Below are positions 10,601-23,800 of a stretch of DNA of 64,000 bases, one piece after another (positions within the stretch are counted from its first letter, which is position 1; the number at the start of each line of letters is the position of its first letter). This DNA is from Echinococcus granulosus. Its lineage: Eukaryota > Platyhelminthes > Cestoda > Cyclophyllidea > Taeniidae. The stretch is from positions 712,327-776,326 of the forward strand of contig NW_020170401.1 in NCBI RefSeq assembly GCF_000524195.1, in the 5' to 3' direction. A program made the position numbers and the translations under genes. Below the pieces are notes generated by a model that was not told the origin of the DNA, searched no databases, and saw nothing but the letters and a program-made list of their open reading frames with translations.

Positions 10601-13600
10601 TCAAGGGGCTGTGAAGTGGAAAATGTTCGTTTTTTTGATAGCTCTAAACAAGAGAACTGACAAAAAGGTGCATTAGTAAGACGCAGTTATTCCCAGCTGT
10701 CGACACATTTCACCAAGACCGACTCCTCCTCCTCCGGGCAAAGCTATTTGACCTTGCGACCTGCCGTAGAGGAGAGAGCAACTTTATTGCCACTTCACGC
10801 ATTCAAAGAGGCATCTTTAAGCTCCTCCTATCTCACTTTGCAGTACACAATAAATTATTTGATCGCCTTAAGTTTGATAGTTTCCTCCAGCTGTTTGAAT
10901 AATGCGCCAGACCTTTAAGACCGCCTTTGGTTTATTCGATTTTTTCCCTTTGTGTAATAAAACAAATTCCATTCCTTAGCAAATTATACTATAAAAAGTA
11001 TTTTTTGGTCACTTAGAAGCAAATTTTGGTTTTTTTTAAAAAGATAGGGGAAATAGTCACTTCTTTGATGGACCGTAGTTGTCGAATGATAACTTCATTT
11101 AATAATGCCTAAGGAAATTTTTGCTTGTCTAGGTAAAATGTTCATAATTTTCGCAGAAAATTCATGGTTTTATTTTGTTGTATTAGATACAATACCACAG
11201 AGACTACGAGCTTTCAAGAGGCCGACAGGCATCCCTTCCTGAGAGTCAAGCGTCCTTCGACTATGGTGTAAGTGGCAGCCCCCCTTCTCCAAGAAACTGT
11301 AGCAGCTTGAGTTAATCTATTTTCAAGTAAAAGGCTTTGTGATATTTCAAAAGCTTTGCCGATCTCAGGCAAAAGATTCAAAATGGCATTTAAATTTTTA
11401 GTTTGCCCGATGAAGTCCATTTTGGAACTGAAAGACGATGCATTGTGCTTTCTTTTGATAATTCAAGTTGGATTATATTTTGCATTCAAAATAAAGTGTT
11501 TATACGGTGAGTAAGTCGGTTCTTTTACCAAGATTTTTCTTACGCAGAACGAATTCAGTAGAACTGTCGAGACACCACCGATGCAACAACAGAGCTACAG
11601 CCGGTCAAGTACAGGTTAGTAGGCAGCAAATTTGTCACTCAATTATTTTCTTTCTTCTTTCCACTATCCTGTTAGGTGGTGTAATTCCAATCCTATTCAA
11701 CCTCTTCCTCCCCAGCTCTCTTCCACACCTTTGTTACGGATGGTCTGGGAGACTGCTGACTGTTGGCACCAAAATTATGACCAAATAGCCTGTTCACATA
11801 ATGGCAAAAATGTGATGTTTAGAGTGTAGTCTTTACTTATTTCAGCATGAGGAGAAATCTGCCCAAATTTTATTCCCCATTTATCCTACCCTATAGATCC
11901 AATCCAATTTTGGATAAGTTTTGTGAAGTTCTCCAGTCCTCTACCCTCGTTCAAGGTTTAATGCCGTACTTCTGCTGGATGTCAGCCCTCATCATAATCA
12001 GTGGATAGGATGTGCTGCTACCCAATACTTTGATCAGTCTCAAGCTCCACTAGACTGAAACATAGTGTTGCCTAATGATGGCGCGTTTTACAGTCAGTCG
12101 TGATCAGAGGCATTCGCACATCCACACCCTAACATCAGATGGCAGTCATAAATGTCACTAAATTAGCCTCTCTCCTCCACTCTCAAGATAAGTTGTCTCC
12201 AGTGCCAAAAAACACCATCAGAGGCGATGACGATGCGAATGGCCTACAACACACGAGAAAAAAAGGTTGTTATGTCATCCCCACTTTGTACGCGTCAAAT
12301 GCTACCTAGAACTTAGAAGTGAAATCCATCTTCTTTGAGCCGCCTACATGGCGCTGGCACTGCACCTTTCGGAAGTGCTGAGCCTGGTGTAAAAACCCAT
12401 TTGATTTTGGTGGTATCTTCAACAAAGAAAAGGATAATCATCTCTTATTCAACTTTACTATTAAGTCAGAAAAGTAAACGCAGTGATTCGTGGCGGAAAA
12501 AAAGTTGTTTAAAGTAAATTTAAAATGTGAGAAGTTCAACTAATGAACTGTTAGCGAGACAAAAATGACGGGAACCACTTGCGCCTTCCTCGTCTTATTT
12601 TTCAATGCCATCAGTTTGTTAATAATTTTTTTTGCCTAAAAATATGTTTTCCTTAAATTATTTTTGAATCTGGAGGTTTCTTCTTAAAAGTTTTATTTTT
12701 TTATTAGTAGGGATGTAATCCACCAATCACAGCGCGGATATTCTATATTCCGGATTTTCAAAGCACCAAGTTTATCCAAACTTTAGCTTCTTTCGAAAAA
12801 AGCTAGAATAGGTACTACCTTCTAACTCATATTTAGCTGAATCACTTTCCTATCATAAATCTGCAAAAGAGTCTCTTTGAGTGCTCACGTGTTCCCCTAG
12901 GTCTTTCTTTTATTTAGTTATTCCCCCATGTGCTCGCACCTTGTGATCGTTTTTACCTGCTTAAGTACCTATAAATTTTTCTCGTAGGAAGTATTTCTTC
13001 AAAAAAGTATTATTGGCAAGGGCTTAGTTAATTTGCTCAAACTAGATTTTATTCATCCAATCAAAATTGGGCCTTGGAGGTAGAGAATGACTAAGTCAGA
13101 AGGTGCCTCCTCGTTTATTTTCAGTTGTAATGCTCAAGCTGCTTTCTTGAGCCACAGCAGGACATTATCGGTGTAAATGACCCTTTTCCAACGCAAAAAT
13201 GGCTGAAAGACCCCGGATACGGCTGAAGCGTCAAGACACCCTAGGTGGTGACGGAAAACGCGGAAAGTGAAGGGGGTGGTGCAAATAAGCGCGCCGCTAC
13301 TTTTTGTGGTGGTTCTTTAAAAACCCTGTCAGTATATCTGAAGAGATATTTGTCAATGTTTCTGGATAATACAAAGGATATTTCGCACTTTGATTTGCAA
13401 AGAGAGACTCATTGGCATTTATGGTGGTCTAGTCATGAGGGAGTCCTGGTCTACCCTCCAGATGTCATTCTCTGCACCGTAAAAGGCGAAATTGCCGTAT
13501 TTATTTAGCATTTAGATAAATATCGGTTCGACTTTTCTTTCGGCTTATGAGATAATTCAAAGTAAACACTCTACTTACACACTGCCTTTGTAGGTGAACA

Positions 13601-15611
13601 AGTAAAACAGGTTCCTTTGAGCCCAGAGTCTTACTCGTTCTCACATCCACCGATGAATGTCACCAATGGCAACGCTCGAGACAATTATGCCAAGACCAAT
13701 ACTCAAACAGCATCAGGTAAGTGGTGTCTGCTTTCTTGATCTCCCTTTTTACCACAAGCTATTGCAGCCACCTCACATTTATTTAATAATGACGCACGGG
13801 TGGAGACTTACACCTATTTTAATTGCTAGTGTGCGAGATTTCTAAACACCCCATTCAATGTGGGTAAAGTAACCAGCATAACCTCAACCTCGAAAAGTAA
13901 TAATCTTTCGGAGACCAGCTTTAAGCGATTTTCGCATCTGACGTCACCGTCACAAATATGTGACAGTAAAATATTGCAACAAATCATGTATCTCAAACAG
14001 ATTGGTTTAGAATGAAACAATAAAAGAGGTTTGGGCTGCTCTTGATCTAGCAACAATTGCATCTTGGATCAGTTCAGTAGGCTGTGTCGGTGTCCTGCTT
14101 GAAAAGCGGAACATCTGTATTGTGGTGGTTAAGCTACCGATTCGTCGAATTAAAAAAGCAATTATCCTTCAAGTGAGACCAATATTGGCGTGACCTCAAA
14201 TAACTAATCCACACAATTGAATTCATTTCATGTGCTCCTCAAGACTGGGGCAAAAAGTCAGCATGATAGTTGATGTTTGAGTCAGCAATTAACTCAGCAA
14301 AACGTGGCGCTCCATTTTCATCGAGTTGAGGAATCCCAGGTAATCACCACAATCAAGAAACAGGGCCACAAGTCAGAAACGCCCATGTGAAAATTAGGTG
14401 GTAGCATTCACCCAGAAGTCAAAACACTCATTTCTTGCCAAGCCCTCTAATTGGTGCATGGTGGGTGAGCGTGCAGAAGTGCGTGCTTGTGAGCAGGCTG
14501 AGTGCTTGAATGAGTTGCTTTTGTTGCCATTTCCTAGACAAGCTCGATAAATGGTCTTCCACCTCCTATTTACCTTTCAGTGTTGAAAAACGATAACGTG
14601 GGAAAAAGTAGGGAGAGGTGAGTCCTGATTGGCCTACAGGCGCTACACCGATTTGATTGGTTCTCTGTATTAGCCAATCATTTGGTGCTTTATTGAGCAA
14701 TTTCATTTTCCGCATTTAAATCCACATTTTTCCCCAATAGGAAGTTGAATCAGTATTAGTTTGTCGGAGACAAAAACATAAAACTCGTAACTTTTCTCCT
14801 AACTATTTAATTGCTTTCAGAAATTCAAGAATACTAACGAGTAGATTGACTAAAGCTTCTGCCGATGGAGTCAGCGTCCTTAGATAAACCGAACCACCTA
14901 TACGGTTATCCTTGTAGGGGTTCAGTGTACTTCAATCAATCATGGGGATAATCAGTGCGTCAATTACAGACCATAAGAGTGTAAGGAAGACGCTGCCCTT
15001 ATGCAACTAGCAAAGTTTTAATTCAATGCAATAAAGATGGGACAGACACCCGTAAATCAGTGGGAGCCCCATAAAGTGAAGCCATCTATTGACTTTTTTT
15101 CCATAATTTGAAAATGCAAGGTCATTTATTACTCAATTTATCAGCTAGAAACGCCTGACACATCTAGAGCTTGACAACAGAAACCGATTGTAATCAGGTT
15201 ACTATGCTCCCATTCCATTTCTGCACGTGTTCTGCTTCATTGTACTCCTCAGCGTTGAAGAAGAGGGTGATGCCATTCCAATTTATCGACCCGACCTGGT
15301 GATGATCGGCGGCATGAAGGTGACTGGCAGCGGATTGGTAAGTACTCCTCATTTACTTTTGTTTTTGCCATCACAGTATCCCGTGTTATTGGCGTCACAA
15401 ATGATGAAACTAATTGCAGCACTTCCAAGCTGTGTACAGCTACGAGGCAGCCGAGGATGATGAGGTGAGCTTTGTAGAGGGCGATGAGATCCTTCACGGC
15501 GAACCGATCGATGAGGGCTGGATGTTCGGCACAGTTCGACGAACCGGTCAATTCGGCATGCTGCCATCCAATTATGTCGTACCCATCCAGAACCCCAACT
15601 ACAATCCCTGA
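7654..15611 (+). CDS. LASP1: LASP1-type LIM, nebulin-repeat and SH3 domain protein
   Basis: Nine exons: 7654-7728, 8551-8645, 8927-9014, 11187-11267, 11548-11614, 13594-13716, 14581-14617, 15253-15337, 15420-15611; about 280 aa (human LASP1 is 261). Residues ~5-57 are a LIM zinc domain (CGACGKTVYPTEE, LWHKSCFRCQEC, GGKPYCNVHYP). A single nebulin-type repeat follows (FTQVSDTPEM...QYHRDYELSRG), where LASP1 has two. Next comes a Ser/Pro/Gln-rich linker. The C-terminal SH3 (residues ~220-275) has VYSYEAAEDDEVSFVEGDEI, IDEGWMFGTVRRTG and GMLPSNYVVPI, closest to the LASP/nebulette SH3. LASP proteins bind F-actin and scaffold adhesion and cytoskeletal partners. The 37-nt exon 7 is inferred from splice sites and because it restores the phase between exons 6 and 8. 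The start could also be ATG 7660. Introns are 82-2172 nt, unlike the tiny introns nearby. Confidence 0.88.
9668..9835 (+). repeat. Dispersed repeat family A, copy 4 (in LASP1 intron 3)
   Basis: Shared blocks TCTCGAGTCTTCCCTGAGGTC, TGTACTACCGACGTAAGACG, AGCATGGCCAGAAAACCATG and the GCC...GTTAAACAAA tail appear in family order. It lies inside the 2172-nt intron 9015-11186, which otherwise shows nothing recognisable. Confidence 0.55.
11615..13593 (+). other. LASP1 intron 5 (1979 nt)
   Basis: Begins GTTAGT after exon 5 and ends TTTGTAG before exon 6, both phase 1. A proline-rich reading frame near 11670-11790 looks exon-like, but it is not needed for phase and contains no domain. Nothing else is supported. 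Confidence 0.55.
14581..14617 (+). other. Inferred 37-nt micro-exon of LASP1
   Basis: Bounded by a pyrimidine-rich acceptor (CCTATTTACCTTTCAG) and a strong donor (GTGAGT). Its length (1 mod 3) is exactly what is needed to connect phase-1 exon 6 to phase-2 exon 8, and it stays open (LKNDNVGKSRE). It encodes linker sequence, so there is no homology check. Confidence 0.5.
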
Positions 15612-17239
15612 GTGGAAATTGGACAGTCATTGCATCGACATCAACTTCCGTTGTAGAGGCATTCCCCCATCATAGGAAAATTGCACATTGTAGTGTACGA
15701 CGTGCTTACTTCTGCTTTCGTTGTTCCATTTACACCCTTCTTCAGTGCCATATCTTGCGTCACGCACCACACCACACAGCGGTAGCTTTACTTATGAATT
15801 TGGTATATTTGTTGGAATAAAGTATAATCTTGGTTGGAGTGGCTATGCGGTACGATTGACCTAGCGGTGAGGAAAGTTGATTCTACCCAGGTGACTCGTC
15901 AAGAAGGGGAATGATTGTTATGCTTTCCCCCTGCATCGTCGATTGGAACCCAGAAGATAGACAGTAAGCGTTAATTATCGTATGACCTTCAACAAGTAAT
16001 TCTTCGTGAACAGTTCTATCTGCAGTCCACAATAAAGGTACAGAGCGAGCATAGCCTTTGGCGCTGAAGTGGTGCATGCCGTGGGAGGTGGAGATAGGGT
16101 CAGCTAAAAGTTTTCATTGACGCGCTCATCTCGATTCATTTTGGCGTGTCGACAGGACTACGTACCGGTCGCGAGTGACTCATCACTGGGATCATTTAGC
16201 CTGTTAAAACCACTTTTCGGTAATACGTTTTGCTACCACGCCTCCGAATGCCACACGAGGAGCCCGACGAGAACGCTTTTCTGCCACTTCAATTCCACAT
16301 GGGAGGCATTAACAACATTGTGTGCACAAACAAATTCGTCATCAAATTTAATTCACCACTTTAAAATGGCTAGCCACACACATAACGTATATAAATGAAT
16401 TATTAGATAGGGTAGGACAAGGGAAACTAACGTTATCGCACATTCCAGACAATTGGAACTAATTCAATGAGGTTAAAGTTGATAAGTCACCACACATTCT
16501 TCAATAACAACGGAGAGCTTCAATGTGAGCCGCAATGATATTAGAAGTTGGAACCAAAAACAACAAAAAGCAACAGTTCTGGCTTAAAACACACTTATTC
16601 TATGAAGGATTTTTCGGAGAAAATTTAAATTTCTGGTAGCTGAATTGTTACCACCAAGGGAAAAGTTGAAAGACGCATAAAAATGGTTCTTTATTGGGAG
16701 CAAATACAGGTATGTAAATTCAAGAATTCAGTATAAAACGCTGGATCGATCATGCATGGACGAAATTCTAAATAATGAAAAAAAAAGCTGGAAAGTAACG
16801 ATACATTGTAGATACTATGAAAAAGATGAATTATGGGTGTTCACACAGTTGAAGAAAGTGTGGATGAAGTTTTGGCGAAAGCAAAAATCCCATTATCTCA
16901 GACTTCCCACCCGCCTAGAGGGGCAGGCATACACATTTGCATTGGGAAGCATTTCCAGCCGAGCTGCGATTAAACGAGCTTTACTTAAATAAAATAAGTA
17001 GTCATTCTTACCACTAAACCGTCATTATCGAAAACACGTCTGCCTGACAAATAAATTGCCTAATTCACAAGGATAACTATCAATCACCATTGTGCATTTC
17101 ATTTGAATACATTGCAATGAAATGTACGACATTCAAAATTGAGTAATATCTCTTGGAAATGAGAACAATTCGGCTAGAGGGAGTCGGCTCGTGCTCTTGC
17201 AGCAATGAAAATGGCATTAAGGTAATGAGGTCGCTTCAC
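15612..17239. other. Convergent intergenic region between LASP1 and HINFP
   Basis: Holds the 3' ends of both genes. LASP1 has AATAAA at 15816-15821; on the minus strand an AATAAA (TTTATT on the plus strand) at 16690-16695 could serve HINFP but is about 545 nt past its stop. No other gene is supported. Confidence 0.5.
15816..15821 (+). terminator. Polyadenylation signal AATAAA for LASP1
   Basis: Exact AATAAA about 205 nt downstream of the LASP1 stop codon at 15609-15611. Confidence 0.55.
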
Positions 17240-20200
17240 CTACAGTGATGGATGACAAGCCGATTCTTCGGTCTCTCCGCCCACTTGCTCGGTGACACCA
17301 CCCATGAGCAGTTGGTCGACTGTCTGGGGACCAAGAAGGGCTGTGGCCACTTCCATGGAGTCCAGCCGTGTGGTCTGCAGACGATAGAGACCGTCCTCGG
17401 GGCAGAGGATGTAATTGAAACGAAAGTGTCCCAAGGGACGCTGATGATTGTGCTTGCTAATGAGATGGCGTGAGAGTAGGAAGCCTAACAAACAGTAAGG
17501 GGTTGGGTTGGGCCCAGCTCCAGGAGGAAATGCAATTTAAAAGGTATGAGCGACACGAGGTCATCAACGACCACCTATTCACCTTTTGTGGTTCGCATGG
17601 GACAAAGGTGGCAGGCGTAGTTACCCTGTGGCTCCTCGGGCGGGTGCTTTCTAGTCATGTGGACACAGAGACCGGGTCGTGTAGCGGAGTAGAACTTGCA
17701 GCCCTCTACGGAGCACCGAAAGACAGTCGTCTTGACCGATGCAGTGGCAGTGGGTGTGGACGTCTGTAGAGGGAAGAGGTGACCTCCGCCGAGACTGGGA
17801 GACCCGGCGATGGCTAGTGGACCGATTGGGGTGACTGTGGTGGAGCGCTGTGACCCAACGCCTGGAAATGCCAAAGTAAAAACGTAGGATAAAACCTCTA
17901 CCAATCTGCGTGGCGAGTGGATGCGTGGTCCAGTGTGTGGAGCTGAATTCAAGCACACTCTCAAAGGATCGTTTCGATGGAGAGAATTCAGCATACAGAG
18001 AAGTAAAAATAGCAGGTGAATGAAAGTAACTTCGACAGATGAATTTGAACTTAGCTATTCACTAAGTAGTAGTTTCGTAGAGGCGTCCTATTTGGAGGTG
18101 AGCGAAGACTCCAAAAGGCAGCTATGTAGGCGACAATAACTCACCAGGAGAGCGTTTTCCTTCCACAGCCGAAACCGAATTCGAGGAGTTGGACTGTTGA
18201 TGACACCGAGAGATATGCGAGTCCAAGGAATGCGCATCTTTGACACTAGCCGAGCAGTGGGGACAGGATACACTAGCCTTGTTCGTGTGACGAAAAAGCA
18301 TGTGACGTTTGACGGCTGCATATCGGAAAAGGACAGATTGCTTCAATGGGAGGGATTGTGCTGTTAGGATACTGAGGATACAAAGTTTTGAATTCAATGT
18401 GATGAATGAATTGGAAATTAAAGATCGTTGATGTCGTATAAAAGAATCACAAAGATACGTTTAAGCAGCAAAAAGTGAGAATAGAAACAAACTCCTTAAA
18501 AGAGCAATTTGAAGTCATTGCATGCAAAACGGTCATAACCGCCTACCACTTTTGCTATGCAAAGTCAGGTTGCACAGCGGGCAGATATGCTTATTAATAT
18601 GCCGGTTGGCATGCGCTTGCAGAAGAGATTTGTTGCCAAAGCAGCGTAGGCAGTAGGCGCATTGGTAGGTAGCAGTTGAGGAGGTGGGATCCTCAGTCTA
18701 CTGGAAGGGGGAGTGAGGAGTTGAGTGTTTTACCTGGTGCTGGCGAACGAGGTGATCGCGGAGTTTGGTGCGTGCGGTGAAGAGGAGGCCGCATTGCGGA
18801 CACGCGACGACCTTTTCTTGGGTATGCGAGCGCAGGTGAGCGACGAGGTTGCCAAGGCGGGAGCAGGAAAAGGAGCAACCATCCCAAAGGCAGGCGTACT
18901 GTTGGTCTTTGTCATCATCACTGCCGCCTAGCATATATATCTAGCGAAGATGATGTGAAATGGTGATTGCTTTGTGGATGTAACGTTACTGCGCAAAACC
19001 GCAAACTATTTTATTTCGTCGACACAAAAGGGTCATTACGAGGGTCCTCGAGTCCCTGCAAATTTCACAACTCGATTATCAGTGTTACAAAAATCCAAAA
19101 CGATGATGACAAACATACCTCCAGAGTTAACTGGGACCCTATACTGATTAAGGCATTGATTTGGCCAATCAGTCTAGTCCTCTATTGTGAACCCTCATAC
19201 ATAGATGTTGGTCGGACCTCATGGACGTGGCTGGAGGCTTATGCCTTTATGAATTTGAACCGAGTTCCAAGGCTGCAAAAGTTTCTCATCGCATTCATTG
19301 TACAGTATTTGGAGAGGGTTTAAGTAATTCGAGTGATCCCAGTGATTAATCGCCATGCTTGATAATGATGAGAAAACATGTCACTATAAAATAATTTGGG
19401 ATTAACGTGTCAGAAACAACTTGATGTCGTGTTTATAGGGCACGTTGACGAAAAAATTCGTCTGCACTTGGATCAACTCGAAATGGAAATCCAGAGTAGA
19501 AGGTAAGCCAATGGGTCTTGCACAGCATGCACTAATAGGTAACAATAAGTTTCAAAGGCTACAAAGAACGCACTGCACATTTTCGGTTGGTAACTGATTG
19601 ACTGACAAATAAAAACACCATACGTACGGAGAGTTATCTCCAAAAGTCCTACTCACTACCCATTCCATATACCACTTCGGCCCTAAACAACTACGCCTGA
19701 GACCTTAACGGGATACAAGTCGACGCAACTCGAACCTGTGCAAAATAAAATCCTCAAAGAGAGCCGAAATCTGTGAAGGAAAACCTCTTTCCACAAGGCG
19801 ATGCATACCGCAAAACCTAATGATTTTACAAAACTAATTTCACGGGGCTTAAACAGTAGGAATTTCTGTTTTCGTAAAGCCACTCCGTCATCAAAATCAT
19901 AATAGCAAACAACAGGAGAGAAACAGTTATACCAATATTTAGCACCAAATATTCACGTAGAAAAACTCAAAAAGTTGTCCAAAAGACAAAATTCCGCTAT
20001 TTTGAAAAAAAAATTAATGACGAACCTGTGGGTGCTTGGAGACATGCGAATAGAGACTAGCCACATCATTTGTTTGAAAGCAACAATTTTTCCAGGCACA
20101 GCAAAAAGGTGTGGGAAAATCAGGGATGGAGCTGAAGTCCTCGGGAAGCTTACAAGGCGGCAATTTCTCGGAGGTCTGATAAAAACTACCTCTAGCAGAC

Positions 20201-20514
20201 AGATACACCAACCAGGCATGAAAGTAGATGTGTCTATAAGCGCTTTCATCTCGACCCAACAGGTCACCACAAACTCCACAAAAGATATTAGAAGGAGAAT
20301 TCCATTCCATCTGCAAAAATTTCAGAGAGTATATTTCATTAGGCTGCAAACTAGAAATGAGTTCACATTTGCGATGTTCATTATGCATAACTGGCGGTTT
20401 AGGTCAACTCACCTGTAAATGCTCCAGAAGATGCTGACGAAAATCGGGATAAATATTTAGAATGGCCTCGCAGCGGAGCCATTGGCAGGATAATACGAAA
20501 TCATTCGAGGCCAT
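17240..20514 (-). CDS. HINFP: Histone H4 transcription factor HINFP (MIZF), ten C2H2 zinc fingers
   Basis: Seven minus-strand exons: 20514-20413, 20310-20026, 18940-18734, 18697-18547, 18315-18145, 17861-17583, 17484-17240; 479 aa (human 517). All phases match. Ten zinc fingers correspond one-to-one in order with human HINFP. The most telling parts are LRSHTQEKVVACPQCG at the finger 4/5 link and the C-terminal block GHFRFNYILCPEDGLYRLQ after finger 10, equivalent to GHPRFRYKEHEDGYMRLQ. HINFP is a nuclear factor that binds histone H4 promoters and drives their S-phase expression with NPAT. Fingers 7 and 10 are each split by an intron, and both regain perfect C-x2-C-x12-H-x4-H spacing after splicing, which supports the model. 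Intron 3 is 36 nt. First in-frame ATG after an upstream stop is 20514. Confidence 0.9.
18941..20025 (-). other. HINFP intron 2 (1085 nt)
   Basis: Lies between finger-3 and finger-4 exons, both phase 0, with donor GTTCGT and acceptor TTCGCTAG. I see no additional coding exon or repeat inside it. Confidence 0.6.
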
Positions 20515-20804
20515 CAGAGAGGCTAACGCGGCCTTGAAGATAATTGGCGGAGACGATTTCACCGCCAAACCAAGATCATTACTCGATAAGCAAAATTAGT
20601 GTATTGAATTTTCGTGTCATTTACCACTTTAAAAGACAAACAAAAACGTAACTAAGCAAGCACCATAGTTATGATTAGGGTAGCTATTTGTCGATTGTGT
20701 GTGATTTACCTGCGTCGGACCGAGCCGACAAAAGCGGTAAATTTAAGCTGAGGAACGGCCCACGTATTTGGGCGGTTGTGTCCTCGCGTATTTCTGCTTC
20801 GAGG
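20515..20804. promoter_or_regulatory. Head-to-head HINFP/SEC23IP intergenic region, putative bidirectional promoter
   Basis: The HINFP start (20514, minus) and the first in-frame ATG of SEC23IP (20805, plus) are 290 bp apart and diverge. Both 5' UTRs and promoters must fit here unless SEC23IP has an upstream exon. No clear TATA or initiator could be singled out by eye. Confidence 0.4.
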
Positions 20805-23800
20805 ATGTATACACCACCGAACACACGTGTTCCATCTTCATTGCATAACGTGGACTCAAATTCGCGTCTTACGGTAAACTTTAATGCAGCAAATTTGCTT
20901 TCCGGTCCAAGTTTGGTTCCTCCACCTGTGGCCACTAACACCACAACTTCTGATGACCAGCTTTTGGAAAGGGAAGAACCAAAAAACTCGTTTGAAAATT
21001 CCCTTTCTGGTATTATGTTGCCACCTCCAATGCCAGTACCGTCTCAAATTACCGTCTCTAGTAGCGTAAGTTCTCTGTTAGGAAATACCAGCGTTATTAT
21101 TTTCTGCTGCTGAATTTGTAGCGTCCAACAGGTCAGCTTCGCTCGCGGTACGTCCTCCCACCTCAGCTTTCGCAGACTTCTGTGTCTGCTTCTCCACTAG
21201 CGGCGGCGGAAAATTTAACAGAGCCGGCTACACCGACACCGCAATCAGAGCCCACATTTTCCACCACGACAGTTCTTCCAACTCCCTCTTACTTCGACTG
21301 TTCATCATCAGCTCAAAATCAGCAGGAAAAACAACTTTCAACAGGAAGTTAGTCCAAGATTACCCTCCGAATTCCCACCCGGTCTCTGTTCTAATCATTG
21401 ATGTTTTCCGCATCTTCTAGTTACTATTCCAAAAGTTCCCTACGAACCTGTGAAAGCTCACTGGTTCTACTCTACTAAAACCGTCGCTCATGGCGTTATT
21501 TGGTGGCCTTTTGATCGTGTCGATGCACAACGACTTGAGGCTGCGGCGACCTCGGCAAACCTCCTCTATGTAGATGCACTTCCACCCGACGCACCGGATA
21601 CAGCTGTGCCAGTTCGAGGCGGCCTCTACGACGCCCTGCTACGAGAACGTATCTACAAACCCGTCTATTGGCTAGCGGATGAGGAGGAGTCGGGAGAGGT
21701 TCGGAGAGTTATGTGGTTTTATCGGTAGGTCTTCCCCTTTACATGTGTCTCTCAAATTGATAACTGTGAAATCTGATTCATCCTTGAGAACGTTGTAGAG
21801 TGTACCAGACTACACAGAGCGGCTGGAGACTAGTAGCTTAGATTGCTTTAGTAGAGTTTCATCCCATCATCGTAGTAGGTATAGTATGGAGGACGGAACA
21901 TTATCTCATCCCCAACTGATTTGCTACCTTGTTTAATTTTAATTTGTTCTGGTTATCTCTGGACACAATATGGGACACGCGGATCTGAAAGTAGCTTCGA
22001 TAGAAGCATAGTGGAAAAGCTTAATTTGTAGCGTGACCATGGCCCTGCACTGATAATGGAGACCAGGTAACTAATCTTGTACCATCACTTATCTCTCGAG
22101 ACATCTTAAGATGTGCGGAATTAGAAACCATCCAACTGGCTTCTTGACATTGGTGGGTTGTTTCATACGGATTAATATTAGTTGTCCACCGTTTGGGTTA
22201 CTCCTGAAGAGGTTGAACGCATACAGAAGGGCTTGGGGACTGGTGAAAGAGTTTTTTGTCGGTCTTGGTAATTGAATTACACAGGGAACTGGGAAGTTCC
22301 ATGCTGTCAAGTATAAAGTTAAATTTAACGGCTTTTGGGTCCAGTATTTCTTTTGAAGTTTTGGCAAGCGAAGGAAAGATGCAGATAAGGGTATTGCTCT
22401 CCACCTTCTATTTGAGCGAAGTTTCCTCATATGCACGTTTGTTTTTATGCATCCGTAAACCTGACCCCAAAGCGCTCCCAACGAAAGTGCGTTGGGTTAT
22501 GGTCCTTTTTGGAAGGTCATGAGTTTGTCCTTTTATTAGTGCCCTAGGCTCGCCATCTAATGGATGTTTTGAATCCCACATTTTTCTGTTTCTCAAATGA
22601 AGTCCTACTCCAACACTATTTATAGCGTTAAATTTCTGTTGGTTTGTTAATTCTCGAATTCTTCAGGTATCAACTTTTACCTTTTTGTAGTTTAGCTTGC
22701 TTTTAGACATTCGCCCAAACCAGAGTTACCTTGATTTTGCAAAAAGCATTTCCACTAAGTTCTGGTTTCCTACGCATTGTTTGCAGCACTACGCCGCCTC
22801 GCTTTAGGCGTCTAATGCTTACGCACTAGTTGAGGTTTCCCATCCTCTCTCTAGTAAATTTCAGTTTTTGTTTATGGTCCCATATTTGTTTTTCAACATT
22901 CATTCTGAACCTTTTGTCTCAGTTTATGCGTTTACTTACTGAAGTTGCTGACAAAGTTCAAGAGGCTATTTAGTGGTAAGTGAAGAATGAACCCCTTTTT
23001 GTCATCCGTCATCGTAACCTTTTTCCAGACGTCATTATTCGCTGGCTTCACTTTAGGTGTGCATTGTTGATTTTATGGAAAAAAAAGAGTTTAACATTCT
23101 GCTGATGTCTACTTATTCGGCATTTCAGTTGTAAATTGGGGTTTATGTGCTTGACTTCTAGTCTTTTTGAGCACCCAACCGTGAAGTCGGTAACAATACT
23201 TCAGCAGATGTCTTTGTCGACTGCCGTAAGCAGAGTACGGCTGGTTTGTACGCACTCGGCAGGTAGATGCCTGTGATTGCTCAACTGTCGCCGTGGTTTC
23301 AGTTATACGCATTTATATTAACTGGTTGACCTCGACCTTCTAGTGATTATCAGTGCATCTGGAGTAAATCTATGCGCGGTGTGAGCCACTCAGAAGGAAG
23401 CGAACGAGTGCTCGACCCTTTAGAATGCTTGGGGAATAGCTTTCAATTCTAAACTTCTAGAAAGTTAAACAGGATAGTTCTCTGGGATCGCAGACTGTGC
23501 CAGCAGTTTGTTTACATCACTGCAGCAGTAGTTCTCTGGAGTTGGCAAAACAATCTTCCCACGGGACTGTTCCTGTCCCCCTCTGCGTGGGCTCCGCCTC
23601 TACCGCTCTTAAAAATTTCATTACCTTTATTTAGATGTAAAAACCATCCTATTGTTTCTTTTTGGAAAAATACTTGAGTTTATTTAGCCTAGCTATGGGT
23701 AGCCTGATTGGGTCTTCTGGTCTAGACTCGTCCTAATCACTTACGTCAGTGCAGAGTTTGCGTCCTACGCTTTCGTATCGGATACCCGAATTTGCATATG

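Noticed and set aside
11670..11790. Proline-rich open frame in LASP1 intron 5 resembling linker exon sequence
   Set aside because: Exon 5 (ends phase 1) joins exon 6 directly in the correct phase; including this piece needs a different phase and gives no clear donor.
20688..20804. Upstream extension of the first SEC23IP exon
   Set aside because: The frame is open but begins with TTG, not ATG; the first real ATG is 20805. Kept as a possible 5'UTR or upstream exon extension only.
22089..22481. 130-codon minus-strand frame inside SEC23IP intron 3
   Set aside because: No family motif; overlapping frames are equally long, as in non-coding DNA.
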